From Halomonas maura (GTDB lineage: Bacteria; Pseudomonadota; Gammaproteobacteria; Pseudomonadales; Halomonadaceae), in assembly GCF_030409305.1 (NCBI RefSeq), contig NZ_JAUFPQ010000023.1, forward strand, positions 124,001 to 188,000: 64,000 nt of DNA. Direction: 5' to 3'. Positions within the stretch are counted from its first letter, which is position 1, and every line of letters begins with the position of its first letter. The translations under genes and the position numbers were made by a program. Positions 46,343 to 54,671 of this stretch are shown here, in pieces. The notes beneath the pieces are model-generated. The model had not been told where the DNA came from. It worked only from the letters and a program-made list of their open reading frames with translations, and did not search any database.

Positions 46343-47101
46343 TCAGGCCTCGCGTGCCAGCAGGCGCGCCACCAGCGCCGCCAGGCCGTCCTCGCACTCC
46401 GCCCCCGGCGCCCGTGCCTCGTCGCCGGGCCGGTACTTGCCGGAGCGCACCAGGCAGGCCCCCAGGCCGACCTCCCGGGCGGCGGCGACATCGCAGTCGA
46501 CATCGTCGCCGACCATCATGGCCTGCTCCGGCGTCACCCCCGCGTCGTCCAGCACGGCACGGAAGAACCCCGCGGCGGGCTTGCCGAGCACCGTGGCCCG
46601 GGTGTCGGCCGCATACTCCAGGGCACGCACGAAGGGCCCCACATCCAGGTGCAGGCTGCCCTGCTGGCGGAAGTAGCGATTGGTGCCCACGGTCAGCAAC
46701 GGCGCCCCGCGCTGCAGGCACTGGAAGGCCTCGTCGAGATGCCGATAGTCCAGGCGTGACTCGGCATCGCCGAGCACCACCGCATCCGGGTCATCGCCGG
46801 CGAGGTCCGCGAACTCCGGCTCGAGTCCCTCGTGGATCAGCAGGTAGGGACGCAGCCCATGCCGTACCAGGTAGTGGCGAACCGCGGCCGGGGCGGTGAA
46901 GACCTGCTCGCGGTCCACCTCGAAGCCCATCCCGCGCAGGTCGGCATGCACCCTATCCCCGGTCTTGCGCGAGGTGTTGGTGACGAACCGCAGCACCAGA
47001 CCCGCCGCCTGCAGGCGGCCCACCGCCGCCACGGCGCCGGGCAGTGGCGCGCCATCCTCATGGAGCACGCCGCTGATATCGAGCAACACCGCCTTGAGCA
47101 T
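46343..47101 (-). CDS. HAD-IIA family hydrolase, LHPP/phospholysine phosphohistidine phosphatase-like
   Basis: 252 residues. HAD motif I LLDISGVLHEDG (about 6-17; here DISG where many have DxDG), motif II FVTNTSRKTGD (about 39), a C2a cap, motif III Lys in VLGKPAAGFF (about 171), and motif IV MVGDDVDCDVAAAREVG (about 195). The NTSRKT segment is like LHPP and related phosphatases. Substrate unknown. Convergent with the MgtC gene; beyond its start lie only decayed genes. Confidence 0.85.
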   Translation of the reverse strand: MLKAVLLDISGVLHEDGAPLPGAVAAVGRLQAAGLVLRFVTNTSRKTGDRVHADLRGMGFEVDREQVFTAPAAVRHYLVRHGLRPYLLIHEGLEPEFADLAGDDPDAVVLGDAESRLDYRHLDEAFQCLQRGAPLLTVGTNRYFRQQGSLHLDVGPFVRALEYAADTRATVLGKPAAGFFRAVLDDAGVTPEQAMMVGDDVDCDVAAAREVGLGACLVRSGKYRPGDEARAPGAECEDGLAALVARLLAREA

Positions 47102-47116
47102 GCCTCACCTCCTCGG

Positions 47117-47440
47117 TCAGGGGCATTCGTTCGGGGCCGTGGCGGCCGTCGCCTCGGCCGCGATCCGCTGGCGGCCGCGCTGCTTGCCGCGCTACAGGGA
47201 CGCATCGGCCCGCTGGATGGCCTCCTCGCCGGAGGCATCGCCGGCGAACGGCACCGCCACCCCGCCGGTGATCGCGACCCGGACGTTCTCGTGCCGGGGC
47301 GTGGCGAACGACAGGGTTGCCAGTTCCCGACGGCTGGCCTCGGCCAGGCACAGCCCGCCCTCCCGCGAGGTCCCGGATAGCAGGATAGCGAATTCCTTCC
47401 CGCCCAGCCGGCAGGGCACGTCCATGCGCCGCGGTCGCTC
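47117..47440 (-). pseudogene. Decayed GGDEF (diguanylate cyclase) domain
   Basis: On the minus strand: LLSERPRRMDVPCRLGGKEFAIL, then TSREGGLCLAEASRRELA, VRVAITGGVAV and EEAIQRADASL, an evident GGDEF domain C-terminal half with the signature changed to GGKEF. At 47194-47192 a TAG replaces the Tyr of the usual ADxALYxAK, and the same frame continues RGKQRGRQRIA to a TGA at 47119-47117. The N-terminal part, including the DxDxFKxxND Mg-binding block, is not recognisable. No active cyclase is possible. Confidence 0.8.
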
Positions 47441-47487
47441 GCTGAGTAGCCGGCCCCTCCCCCGGCGCCCCGACAGGCCCGGCGCAG

Positions 47488-47960
47488 GTCCGGGTGGGTC
47501 AATGCCCGCCGGCGATGCCCAAGGGCTGGTTCGACCGGGTCTGCATCTACGGCGGTCTCTATTCCGGGAGCAGGCGCTATGACCGGGGCGCCTGCGCGGC
47601 AAGCGGGCGCTGTGTGCGGTGACCACCGGCTCGCCGGCCCCCGCCTCCTCGCGCCATGGCCGGGGCGGCGACATGGCCACGCTGATGTGGCCGTTGCACT
47701 GCTCGCTCTACTAGCTGGGAATGGATGTCCTGGCGCCCCAGGTCATCCATGGCGTCCGGGGCGGCGGGCTCCGCTATCGGGACGAGACCGCGTTCCGGGA
47801 CCACCTGGCGCGTGAGAAGCAGGCCTGGGCACGGCGACTGGGAGGGCTGGGAACGGAAGCCACGATTCCCTTCAGCGGCTGGGACGACTGGGACGAGGAC
47901 GGCGTGCTGTGCGCCGACCAGCCGCTGGCCTGGCGACCCCAGGGGGCGAATGGCGGGAAA
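47488..47960 (+). pseudogene. Decayed flavodoxin-fold NAD(P)H:quinone oxidoreductase (MdaB/KefF-like)
   Basis: Read on the plus strand, PPAMPKGWFDRVCIYGGLYS and RRYDRG match the FMN-binding middle of the family (PA-LKGWFDRVF). Near 47590 the frame slips; the next frame gives RGKRALCAVTTGSPA, HGRGGDMATLMWPLHCSLY, an in-frame TAG at 47711-47713 where Tyr is expected, then LGMDVLAPQVIHGV and FRDHLAREKQAWARRLGGL. The first ~90 residues are missing; that space is occupied by the GGDEF remnant on the other strand. So: 5' deletion, one frameshift and one nonsense codon. Confidence 0.8.
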
Positions 47961-47979
47961 GACCGCCTGTGCCCGCCCC

Positions 47980-48501
47980 TCAGCGCCGTGGCGTGCTGCC
48001 CGACTGGCCGGTGGCAGGCGTCGCCACGGTCTCCGCCGTGGTATGCACCCAGCGCGCGTGCTCGCGGGACACTCGCTCCTCGACCCGTTCCGCCAGCAGC
48101 CGCAGGGCCTCGCCACGCGCCAGCTCCCGGTAGGGCCCCGCCCCGGCGAGCAGCAGGAACTTCTCGTGCTTCAGGCTCTCGGCGGTGGCGCGGTACTGGA
48201 TCCACAGCGGCCCGAACTGGTTGATCTGCTCGACGGCCTCGAGCACCGCGATCAGCGCCCCCAGCGCGGCGGTCAGCCAGCGGGCCCAGGACAGATCCGC
48301 CAACGAGATCACCGGAATGGCGGCGGCGAAGGTCACCTGCACCAGGCGCAGCCCCTTGTGCCAGCGCCGGCAGCCCCGGCTGCGACGCCCGTACCAGGCC
48401 AACTGGTCCTCCAGCCGTCGCCACTCGTGGCAGTGCGCCAGCCCATCGTCCGGAAGGTCTCCGTCGACGGCCGGCGTCTCGTGACGGTCCGCGTCGTTCA
48501 C
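47980..48501 (-). CDS. DUF4231 / SLATT-like two-TM protein
   Basis: 173 residues. Two adjacent hydrophobic segments near the middle (about 55-75, LRLVQVTFAAAIPVISLADL, and 80-95, WLTAALGALIAVLEAVEQI), then WIQYRATAESLKHEKFLLLAGAGPY and ERVSREHARW, the DUF4231 signature. DUF4231 belongs to the SLATT group of 2TM proteins, several of which are predicted pore-forming effectors of antiphage systems; others are uncharacterised. GTG 48501 has GGGAGG five bases upstream and is preferred to ATG 48558 without one. It lies next to the two pseudogenes and ~1.7 kb from the 3' end of the TIR-STAND gene. Confidence 0.75.
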   Translation of the reverse strand: MNDADRHETPAVDGDLPDDGLAHCHEWRRLEDQLAWYGRRSRGCRRWHKGLRLVQVTFAAAIPVISLADLSWARWLTAALGALIAVLEAVEQINQFGPLWIQYRATAESLKHEKFLLLAGAGPYRELARGEALRLLAERVEERVSREHARWVHTTAETVATPATGQSGSTPRR

Positions 48502-48702
48502 GGCAGCCTCCCAAGCGTGTCGCCCATCCTCAAGATAGCAGCCGGCCGTCATCGGCATGGAGGGGCGCGCGCAGGGGTGCAATACTGATGACCAGGGACT
48601 CGATGACTGCCCCAGTGCACAGGACGGGCGACCGGTCCACCCGCGCTTCCGAGCCCCGCTATCCGATCTCGCGGACCGGCCCCGTCGACAGGGGGAACCG
48701 GC

Positions 48703-49173
48703 ATGACGATTCGCTTGGTACGTGCGCTCTCGGTGGCGCTGCTGAGCCTGTTGCTGCTCGGCGGCTGCGAGTCGCTCGACACCCGTGAGGGGGTGGCCAC
48801 CGGGATCGGCGGCCTCATCGGCGGCGTGCTCGGGCATCAGGTCGGCGGCGGCTCCGGCCGAACCATCGCCACGGTGATCGGCGCGGGCCTCGGCGCCTGG
48901 ATCGGCAGGGAGATCGGGGCCCGGCTGACCCGCGAGGACCGGGAGGCCATGGACGCCACCCTCGACGGCACCGACGACGGGGAAACGGAGCGCTGGCGCA
49001 ACCCCGAGACCGGCCATTCCTACACCATGACACCCCGGCGCACCTACCAGGATGCCGACCGGCAGTGCCGCGACTTCGATCTCGAGGTGGTCGTCGACGG
49101 CGAACGGCGCGCCACCAACGGCACGGCCTGCCGCCGACCGGACGGCGAGTCCTGGAACACGGTGGAGGCCTAG
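48703..49173 (+). CDS. Glycine-zipper 2TM outer membrane lipoprotein
   Basis: 156 residues. Signal peptide with lipobox LLLLGGC (Cys about 22). Residues ~30-75 form a glycine zipper (GVATGIGGLIGGVLGHQVGGG and ATVIGAGLGAWIG). The C-terminal ~80 residues (WRNPETGHSYTMTP..., with CRDFDLEV and ACRRPDG) match the 17-kDa surface-antigen/RT0821-type domain. Likely an outer-membrane lipoprotein. It ends three bases before the next gene's GTG, so the two are probably translated together. Confidence 0.85.
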   Translation: MTIRLVRALSVALLSLLLLGGCESLDTREGVATGIGGLIGGVLGHQVGGGSGRTIATVIGAGLGAWIGREIGARLTREDREAMDATLDGTDDGETERWRNPETGHSYTMTPRRTYQDADRQCRDFDLEVVVDGERRATNGTACRRPDGESWNTVEA

Positions 49174-49175
49174 GC

Positions 49176-50174
49176 GTGCGGATCCCTCGACGGCGATGGC
49201 GCTGGCTCGCCGGCGTCCTGGCCGCGCTGATGCTGCTCTCGCCGGCCCTGGCGATCCGGCATGACGATGTCCAGTATCTTCCTCCCACCGGCGACGCCTA
49301 CGATGCCGGCAGCGACAGCAGCGATGGCGGGCGACCGCACTATCCCGATGACGGGGGCGACGATGACTGGAAGGTGCCGGCCATCGTGGCCGGCGCCGTG
49401 GCGCTGGGCCTGGTGGGCCGCTGGCTGTACCAGCGCAGCCAGTCGCATTCGCCGTCGAGCGACGATGCCATGATGTCGCGCCTGCAGCGCCAGGGGCCGG
49501 TCTTCGCGCCCACCTACAACACCAGTGCCTTCGCCGCCATCGCCGCGGTGCGTGGCGACTGGCCCTTCGTGCTGAGTTTTTCCCACCACACCCCGGTGAT
49601 GGTCACCCTGCGGCTCAGCGCCCGGGATGTCCCGGAGATCTACACCCTCCGCCTGCCTTTCGGCCCCGGCGACGTCGGCCAGCACCGACTGCAGTTCCGG
49701 CTGCCGCCGGCCTTCGGTGACAGCGAGCGCCCCGCCGCGATCGGCGTGACCGCCACCGACATGAGCGGCCAGCGTCCGGCGCCCGACTTCCGGCTGCTGG
49801 CCCTGGGCTGCGGCCCCCGGGCGATCGGCTCGGTGGCCATCGAGGAGGTCTCCTTCCTGCCTCGGCGCATCCGCGCCCAGGCCCGGGAGCGCGCCTCCTA
49901 CCGCTTCTTCTCCCATTCCCGCTTTCCCCGCGCCGTGGCCGAGTTCATTCGCGTGGAGGACGCCACCGACGGCGAGCGCCAGTTCTTCGTCGACGAGGCG
50001 CCCATCGACGGCGGGCTCGCCGCCGGCCGCAGCATCGCCCCCCGGCAGTGGGACGGTCGCGACAGCTTCCGGCGGGTCTCCTCCGGCCCCCATCGCCTCA
50101 AGGTCCGCGCCTGGGCGCCCACCGGCGGCTGGGTCACCGCCTGGTCGGGGTCGCGGGTCAATGTCATGCCCTAG
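49176..50174 (+). CDS. Secreted or periplasmic protein of unknown function
   Basis: 332 residues. Signal peptide (about 1-26, VRIPRRRWRWLAGVLAALMLL ... ALA). Then an Asp/Gly-rich linker (about 30-65), a hydrophobic segment VPAIVAGAVALGLVGRWLY (about 68-86), and a soluble ~240-residue domain with beta-rich stretches. I recognise no family. GTG at 49176 has GGAGG seven bases upstream, and an open frame starting earlier belongs to the lipoprotein gene. It is convergent with the TIR-STAND gene (26-base gap), so a shared promoter is impossible even though the two lie side by side. Confidence 0.65.
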   Translation: MRIPRRRWRWLAGVLAALMLLSPALAIRHDDVQYLPPTGDAYDAGSDSSDGGRPHYPDDGGDDDWKVPAIVAGAVALGLVGRWLYQRSQSHSPSSDDAMMSRLQRQGPVFAPTYNTSAFAAIAAVRGDWPFVLSFSHHTPVMVTLRLSARDVPEIYTLRLPFGPGDVGQHRLQFRLPPAFGDSERPAAIGVTATDMSGQRPAPDFRLLALGCGPRAIGSVAIEEVSFLPRRIRAQARERASYRFFSHSRFPRAVAEFIRVEDATDGERQFFVDEAPIDGGLAAGRSIAPRQWDGRDSFRRVSSGPHRLKVRAWAPTGGWVTAWSGSRVNVMP

Positions 50175-50200
50175 GCACGTCGCGGACACCGCCTGGCCAC

Positions 50201-53200
50201 CTAGTCGGCCGTCAACGGCCGCCATGCCGCGGCCGGCAGGGCCACGACCTCGCCCTGGGGCGTGAGCCGGCTGCCGGTGAGGGTCTCCAGGCGGCGCACC
50301 GGCCGCGATGGCGGGGCGACGAAGGGGGGCAGGCGCCACAGCCGCCCCCGATCTCCCGTGGCCACCAGCACGCGGACCGCCGGAGTCGAGGCGTCGATAT
50401 CCACCGTCGGCGACTCGCGCCCCCCGCCGCCCAGCAGTGGCGTCAGCGGCTGACCGCCGAGGGCATCCCAGAGCCGCACGCCCCCGTCGGTCTGCCAGCT
50501 GATCAGGCGCTCGCCGTCGGGCATGAAGGCCGCCCCGGCGACGGCCCCGTGATGGGACAGCGACGCCAGCAACGCCTGACGGTCCGCGTCCCAGAGGCGC
50601 ACGCCCTCGGCGCTCCAGCTGAGCACCCGCCGGGTGCCGGCATGCCACCGCGCCCCGCGCACGTCGGCATGGGCCAGCGCCTGGGAGGCTTCCCCGAGAA
50701 GGCGGATCCGGCCCTCCGCGCTGGCGACCAGCAGTGGCTCGCCCTCGGCGGCGAGGCGGGCATCACGCACCAGCGTCCCCTCGAGCGGCGTCGCCAGCAG
50801 CGCGGGCGTCGCCGCCTCGGTGTCCCACAGGCGCAACCGACGATCCTCGCCCCAGGTCAGCGCCCGCCCGCCGCCATCCTCGGCGAAGCGCGCCCCGCGC
50901 AATCGACAGTCGCCTTCCGCCGCCTCGGCATGCGCGACCGGCAGCACCCGGGCGGTGCCCAGCCGCCACAGCCAGGCGGTACAACCCTGCTCGCCCCAGA
51001 ACAGCAGGCGGTCGCCGGCGACACCCCATGCCACCCCCGCCAGCGGCGTGTCGCCGGTGGTGCCCCCGGGAGCGGCCAGTTCCAGGAAGCCGCCGTCCTC
51101 GCGATTCCAGACACGCACCTCGCCGTCGGCCGTGGCGGTGAGCAGTCGGCCACCGTCGGGGGAGAAGGCCGCATACACGGCGTCGCGGTCCAGCCACTGG
51201 ACCGGGCGCTCGCCGGTCGGCGCCCAGGACCACAGGCGCCCCTCGAGGGTGACGGCGAGTACCCGCGCCTCCCCGGGCAGCGGCACGGCATCGAGGAGCG
51301 CCGCCGGGAAGCGCCACGGCGCACCCTCGACGCCCGCCACGGCCGCTCCCCGCCACAGGCGTAGGCCGCCGTCCGCCGACCAGCTGAGCAGCCGCCGTCC
51401 CGCCTCCCGGCTATCGACACCGACCACCGGGGCCGCATGGCGCAGCGGCAGGCCCAGCGGCGTGCCGTCGCGACGCGACCAGAGGCGTGCCTGGCGGCCG
51501 TGCCAGGTGATCAGCGGCCCTGGCGGCGCGGCGAAACGGGCACCGCTCACCGGCCCGGGAAGCGCCGCCAGTAGCTCGCCGGTCGCGGCATCCCAGAGCC
51601 TGGCCGGGCCGGCCCCGGGCGTCCAGGTGAACAGCCGCTCGCCCCGGACCCGTGGCGGGGCGATCTCCTCGGGGTGGCGCATGCCCGGCCCCAGCGGGGC
51701 GAGGGTCTCGAGGGCCCACAGGCGGGCGGTGCCGCAGGCGCCATGGTTCCACACCAGCAGGCGGGCCGGGGCGTCCAGGAAGCGGGCGCCGAGGGCCCGG
51801 GGACTGCAGCGGCCCTGCCCGGAGGGAGGCAGCTCATGACCGTCCTGGCCCGGCAGCCACAGGGTCCCGGCGGCATCCCACAGGGCCAGTTCCCCGGCCC
51901 GCCGCCCCAGGGCGCCGCCGACCACGCGATGGGCCTGCCCGGGCCCGGTGCCGGCCACCGGCGTCGGGATCCCCGCCTCATGGAGGAAGGCCGCCCCCTC
52001 GCCTGTCCAGGTGAGCAGCCGCGTGCCCAGGGGGGCGAAGGCCACGCCGGCCGGCGGTGCCCCGGCCAGGGAGCCGCGGCGCTCCCCCTGGCGCAGGTCC
52101 CAGACCCAGGCCTCGCCGCCGGCATGGCGGGTCACCGCCGTGGCCTCCTCGGCGCCACCGATCCACAGCCGCTCCAGGGCCGGCGGCGTCTCGATCAGCA
52201 GCTCACCGTCGAGGCGGTCGTGCACCCGGACACGGCCATCCGGCAGCTGCACCGCGACGCGTTGTCGCCAGGCGCGCCCCGTCGGGTCGACGGTCTGCAG
52301 CAGGCCCGGTCCCGGGGGCAATGCCGGCGTTGCGCCCTCCCCTCCCTCTGACCAGGCCAGGCTGCCGCCCTCGCGGCTCCACAGCCGCAGCGTCTCGCCC
52401 GAGGACGCGAAGCTCGCCATCGCCAGGGCCGGGCCGGCCTCGACGACGGCCTCGAGGGTCGGGCCACCGCCCAGGCGCTCGCCGGCCCAGTAGGCGCTGG
52501 CCGCCCGTGCCGGCTCCAGCGCCAGGGCCGCGACCCGCATGAAGTGCAGGCCGGCGCGGAGGGGATCGTCGTCCCGATCACGGGCACTCACCGCGTTGGC
52601 CCAGTGCAGGTCGGCCAGCCCCTGGCGGGTCGCCTGCGCCTGCTGGTGCAGCGACCAGGCGAACCCGCTGAGCCCGATGACGCCCCCCAGCAGCGTCAGC
52701 CAGGTGGCCCGGACCCAGCGTCGCTTGATCCGCTCACGGCGCCGGCGCTCCTCGCGCTCGGCGTCGCGCAGGGCACGACAGGCCTCCAGGTAGCGGCGCT
52801 CCTGCGCGTCGAGTGGCAGGGTCGCCTCCTGCGCCAGCGCCTCGGCCTCCTCCAGGCGTCCCCCACGGTGGACCAGCAGCTCGTCGCTCTTCCCGCCCGC
52901 CTCCCAGTCGGCGGCGGCACGACGCAGGCCCTCGTGGACCCTCAGCGCCTCGCGGCTGGCCCGCAGCCAGTGGTTCAGCCGACGCCAGACCCGGAACAGC
53001 GATTCGTGCGCCACCTCCAGGGTCCGCTCGCCCTCGTGGTCGCCGGCGATCAGCAGGCGTGCCTGGACGAAGCGCTCCAGCAGCGGCTGGCTCTCGGCGG
53101 GCAGCGCCTGCCACCGCACCACCCGGCGGGTGTAGCGTCCCTCGTCGTCGAGGCGCACCAGGGCGAACAGCGCCCGGCGCAGGGCGTGCCGCTGCGCCGG

Positions 53201-54487
53201 GGTGGGCCGGGCGGCGGCGAGTACCGCCTCGGCGGCCTGCGCCACCGCGCCGTGCAGGCCCCCGAGCTCGCGGTACTCGGCCAGGGTGAGCCGGCCGTCG
53301 GCGCGGCCCCGCTCCCACAGCTCGCGCAGCGTGAAGGCGAGCAGCGGCAGGGCGTCCTCGGTGGCGGTATCGGCGACCATCTTCTGCGCCAGGCCGGCCT
53401 CGAGGTCCAGGCCGGCCAGCTGTGCCGGCCCCTCGATGACCGCCGAGAAGCCTTCCACCGAGAGCGGCGCCACGGTCACGGGGGCCAGGGGGACATCACG
53501 CCAGCTCGACTGGGCCTGAAGGGCCCCCAGGAAGTCCGAGCGGAGCGTGGCGATCACCAGCACGTCACCGTCGCTGGCCTGCAGGACGGGACGCAGCAGA
53601 TGACGAAAGGCCGATGCCTGTCCGCTGTCCTTCAGCGCCTCCTCGAGCTGGTCGATGACCAGCACCAGCGCCGAGCGCTCCCGGCCGGGGCACGCCTGCA
53701 GGGCCTCCAGCGCCGCCGGCAGCAGCGCCGGCGGCGCCTCCTCCCGTCCGGCCATCGCCGCCAGCTCTCCGGTCGCCACGCCCTGGGCCTCGAGGCCGGC
53801 CAGCAGCCCGGCCACCAGCGCCTCCCGCGGCCGCTCGCCGGGACGCATCGGCCCGATCAGCGTCCAGGCGTCCGACGTAGCGCGCAGCCGCGGCAGGATC
53901 CCGGCCCGCATCAGCGACGACTTGCCGCTCCCCGAGGCGCCCAGGAACAGCAGCAGGCGCGGCCCGCCGAAGCGCCGCAGCCGGTTGAGGCGATCCAGGG
54001 CACGCTGGATGTCGGCGTCGCGACCGAAGAAGATCGCCGCGTCCTGCTCCTCGAAGGCCATCAGGCCGGGATAGGGCGGCCGCCGGGGGTCCCAGTCGAA
54101 GACCCCGGCGAGTGCCCGGCGCAGCCGCTCGTACCCTGCCTCGGGCTCCTTGACCAGGTCGATCACCTGCAGCTCGCGAAGCTGCGGGCGCAGGGTACAG
54201 GGCGCGATGCGGATCGGCAGGATGGGCTTGCCCAGCGCCCGGGCATGGCTGATCTCGGCGAGGCACCAGCAGGACGCCATGGAGGTGTCGCTGCACAGCA
54301 CGATCAGCGCCTGGCAGGCGCGCAGGCGGCGATAGAGTTCCTTCTCCCAGTCGCGTCCGGCCGGGATGCCATGCTCGACGTCGAAGTCGAGGAACAGCGA
54401 GTGATGGCCGTGCCGCTGCAGCCAGTCGGCCAGCTCGGCGGCGACCTCGGCATCACGGCTGCTGTGACTGATGAAGAGCGTGCTCAT
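50201..54487 (-). CDS. TIR - STAND NTPase - TM - beta-propeller (WD40-like) protein
   Basis: 1428 residues. Residues 1-130 are a TIR domain: STLFISHSSRDAEVA, GIPAGRDWEKEL, and SCWCLAEISHA with E78 at the catalytic Glu position of NAD-cleaving TIRs. Residues ~150-480 are a STAND-type NTPase: PYPGLMAFEEQDAAIFFGRD (novel STAND entry), Walker A GASGSGKSS (about 181), Walker B LVLVIDQLEE (about 273), and a winged-helix region. A coiled coil (rich in Glu and Arg) precedes a single TM helix at about 590-612 (WLTLLGGVIGLSGFAW). Residues ~650-1428 hold many WD40-like blades, e.g. LLSWSADGGLRLW, LLTATADGEVRVWN and LISWQTDGGVRLWD. The frame before ATG 54487 gives a six-codon GTG alternative. Such proteins sense a trigger through the C-terminal propeller and activate the TIR; no partner gene is in its operon. 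Confidence 0.88.
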   Translation of the reverse strand: MSTLFISHSSRDAEVAAELADWLQRHGHHSLFLDFDVEHGIPAGRDWEKELYRRLRACQALIVLCSDTSMASCWCLAEISHARALGKPILPIRIAPCTLRPQLRELQVIDLVKEPEAGYERLRRALAGVFDWDPRRPPYPGLMAFEEQDAAIFFGRDADIQRALDRLNRLRRFGGPRLLLFLGASGSGKSSLMRAGILPRLRATSDAWTLIGPMRPGERPREALVAGLLAGLEAQGVATGELAAMAGREEAPPALLPAALEALQACPGRERSALVLVIDQLEEALKDSGQASAFRHLLRPVLQASDGDVLVIATLRSDFLGALQAQSSWRDVPLAPVTVAPLSVEGFSAVIEGPAQLAGLDLEAGLAQKMVADTATEDALPLLAFTLRELWERGRADGRLTLAEYRELGGLHGAVAQAAEAVLAAARPTPAQRHALRRALFALVRLDDEGRYTRRVVRWQALPAESQPLLERFVQARLLIAGDHEGERTLEVAHESLFRVWRRLNHWLRASREALRVHEGLRRAAADWEAGGKSDELLVHRGGRLEEAEALAQEATLPLDAQERRYLEACRALRDAEREERRRRERIKRRWVRATWLTLLGGVIGLSGFAWSLHQQAQATRQGLADLHWANAVSARDRDDDPLRAGLHFMRVAALALEPARAASAYWAGERLGGGPTLEAVVEAGPALAMASFASSGETLRLWSREGGSLAWSEGGEGATPALPPGPGLLQTVDPTGRAWRQRVAVQLPDGRVRVHDRLDGELLIETPPALERLWIGGAEEATAVTRHAGGEAWVWDLRQGERRGSLAGAPPAGVAFAPLGTRLLTWTGEGAAFLHEAGIPTPVAGTGPGQAHRVVGGALGRRAGELALWDAAGTLWLPGQDGHELPPSGQGRCSPRALGARFLDAPARLLVWNHGACGTARLWALETLAPLGPGMRHPEEIAPPRVRGERLFTWTPGAGPARLWDAATGELLAALPGPVSGARFAAPPGPLITWHGRQARLWSRRDGTPLGLPLRHAAPVVGVDSREAGRRLLSWSADGGLRLWRGAAVAGVEGAPWRFPAALLDAVPLPGEARVLAVTLEGRLWSWAPTGERPVQWLDRDAVYAAFSPDGGRLLTATADGEVRVWNREDGGFLELAAPGGTTGDTPLAGVAWGVAGDRLLFWGEQGCTAWLWRLGTARVLPVAHAEAAEGDCRLRGARFAEDGGGRALTWGEDRRLRLWDTEAATPALLATPLEGTLVRDARLAAEGEPLLVASAEGRIRLLGEASQALAHADVRGARWHAGTRRVLSWSAEGVRLWDADRQALLASLSHHGAVAGAAFMPDGERLISWQTDGGVRLWDALGGQPLTPLLGGGGRESPTVDIDASTPAVRVLVATGDRGRLWRLPPFVAPPSRPVRRLETLTGSRLTPQGEVVALPAAAWRPLTAD

Positions 54488-54671
54488 CCTGGCGGCCCGT
54501 CTCACCCACGAAGGGAAACGCCGTTGGCGTTACTCCCAGCCTAGGCGAGGGACGCCGCCGCGTCCGAGGGCCGCGCCTCGGCGAGGCCTGGGGCGGGCTT
54601 GGCGTCGTGGGCGGCGCCTGCCCTGATGCAGGGCACTGGAGGGGCGCCACGATGCCTCGGGCGGCCGCCCC

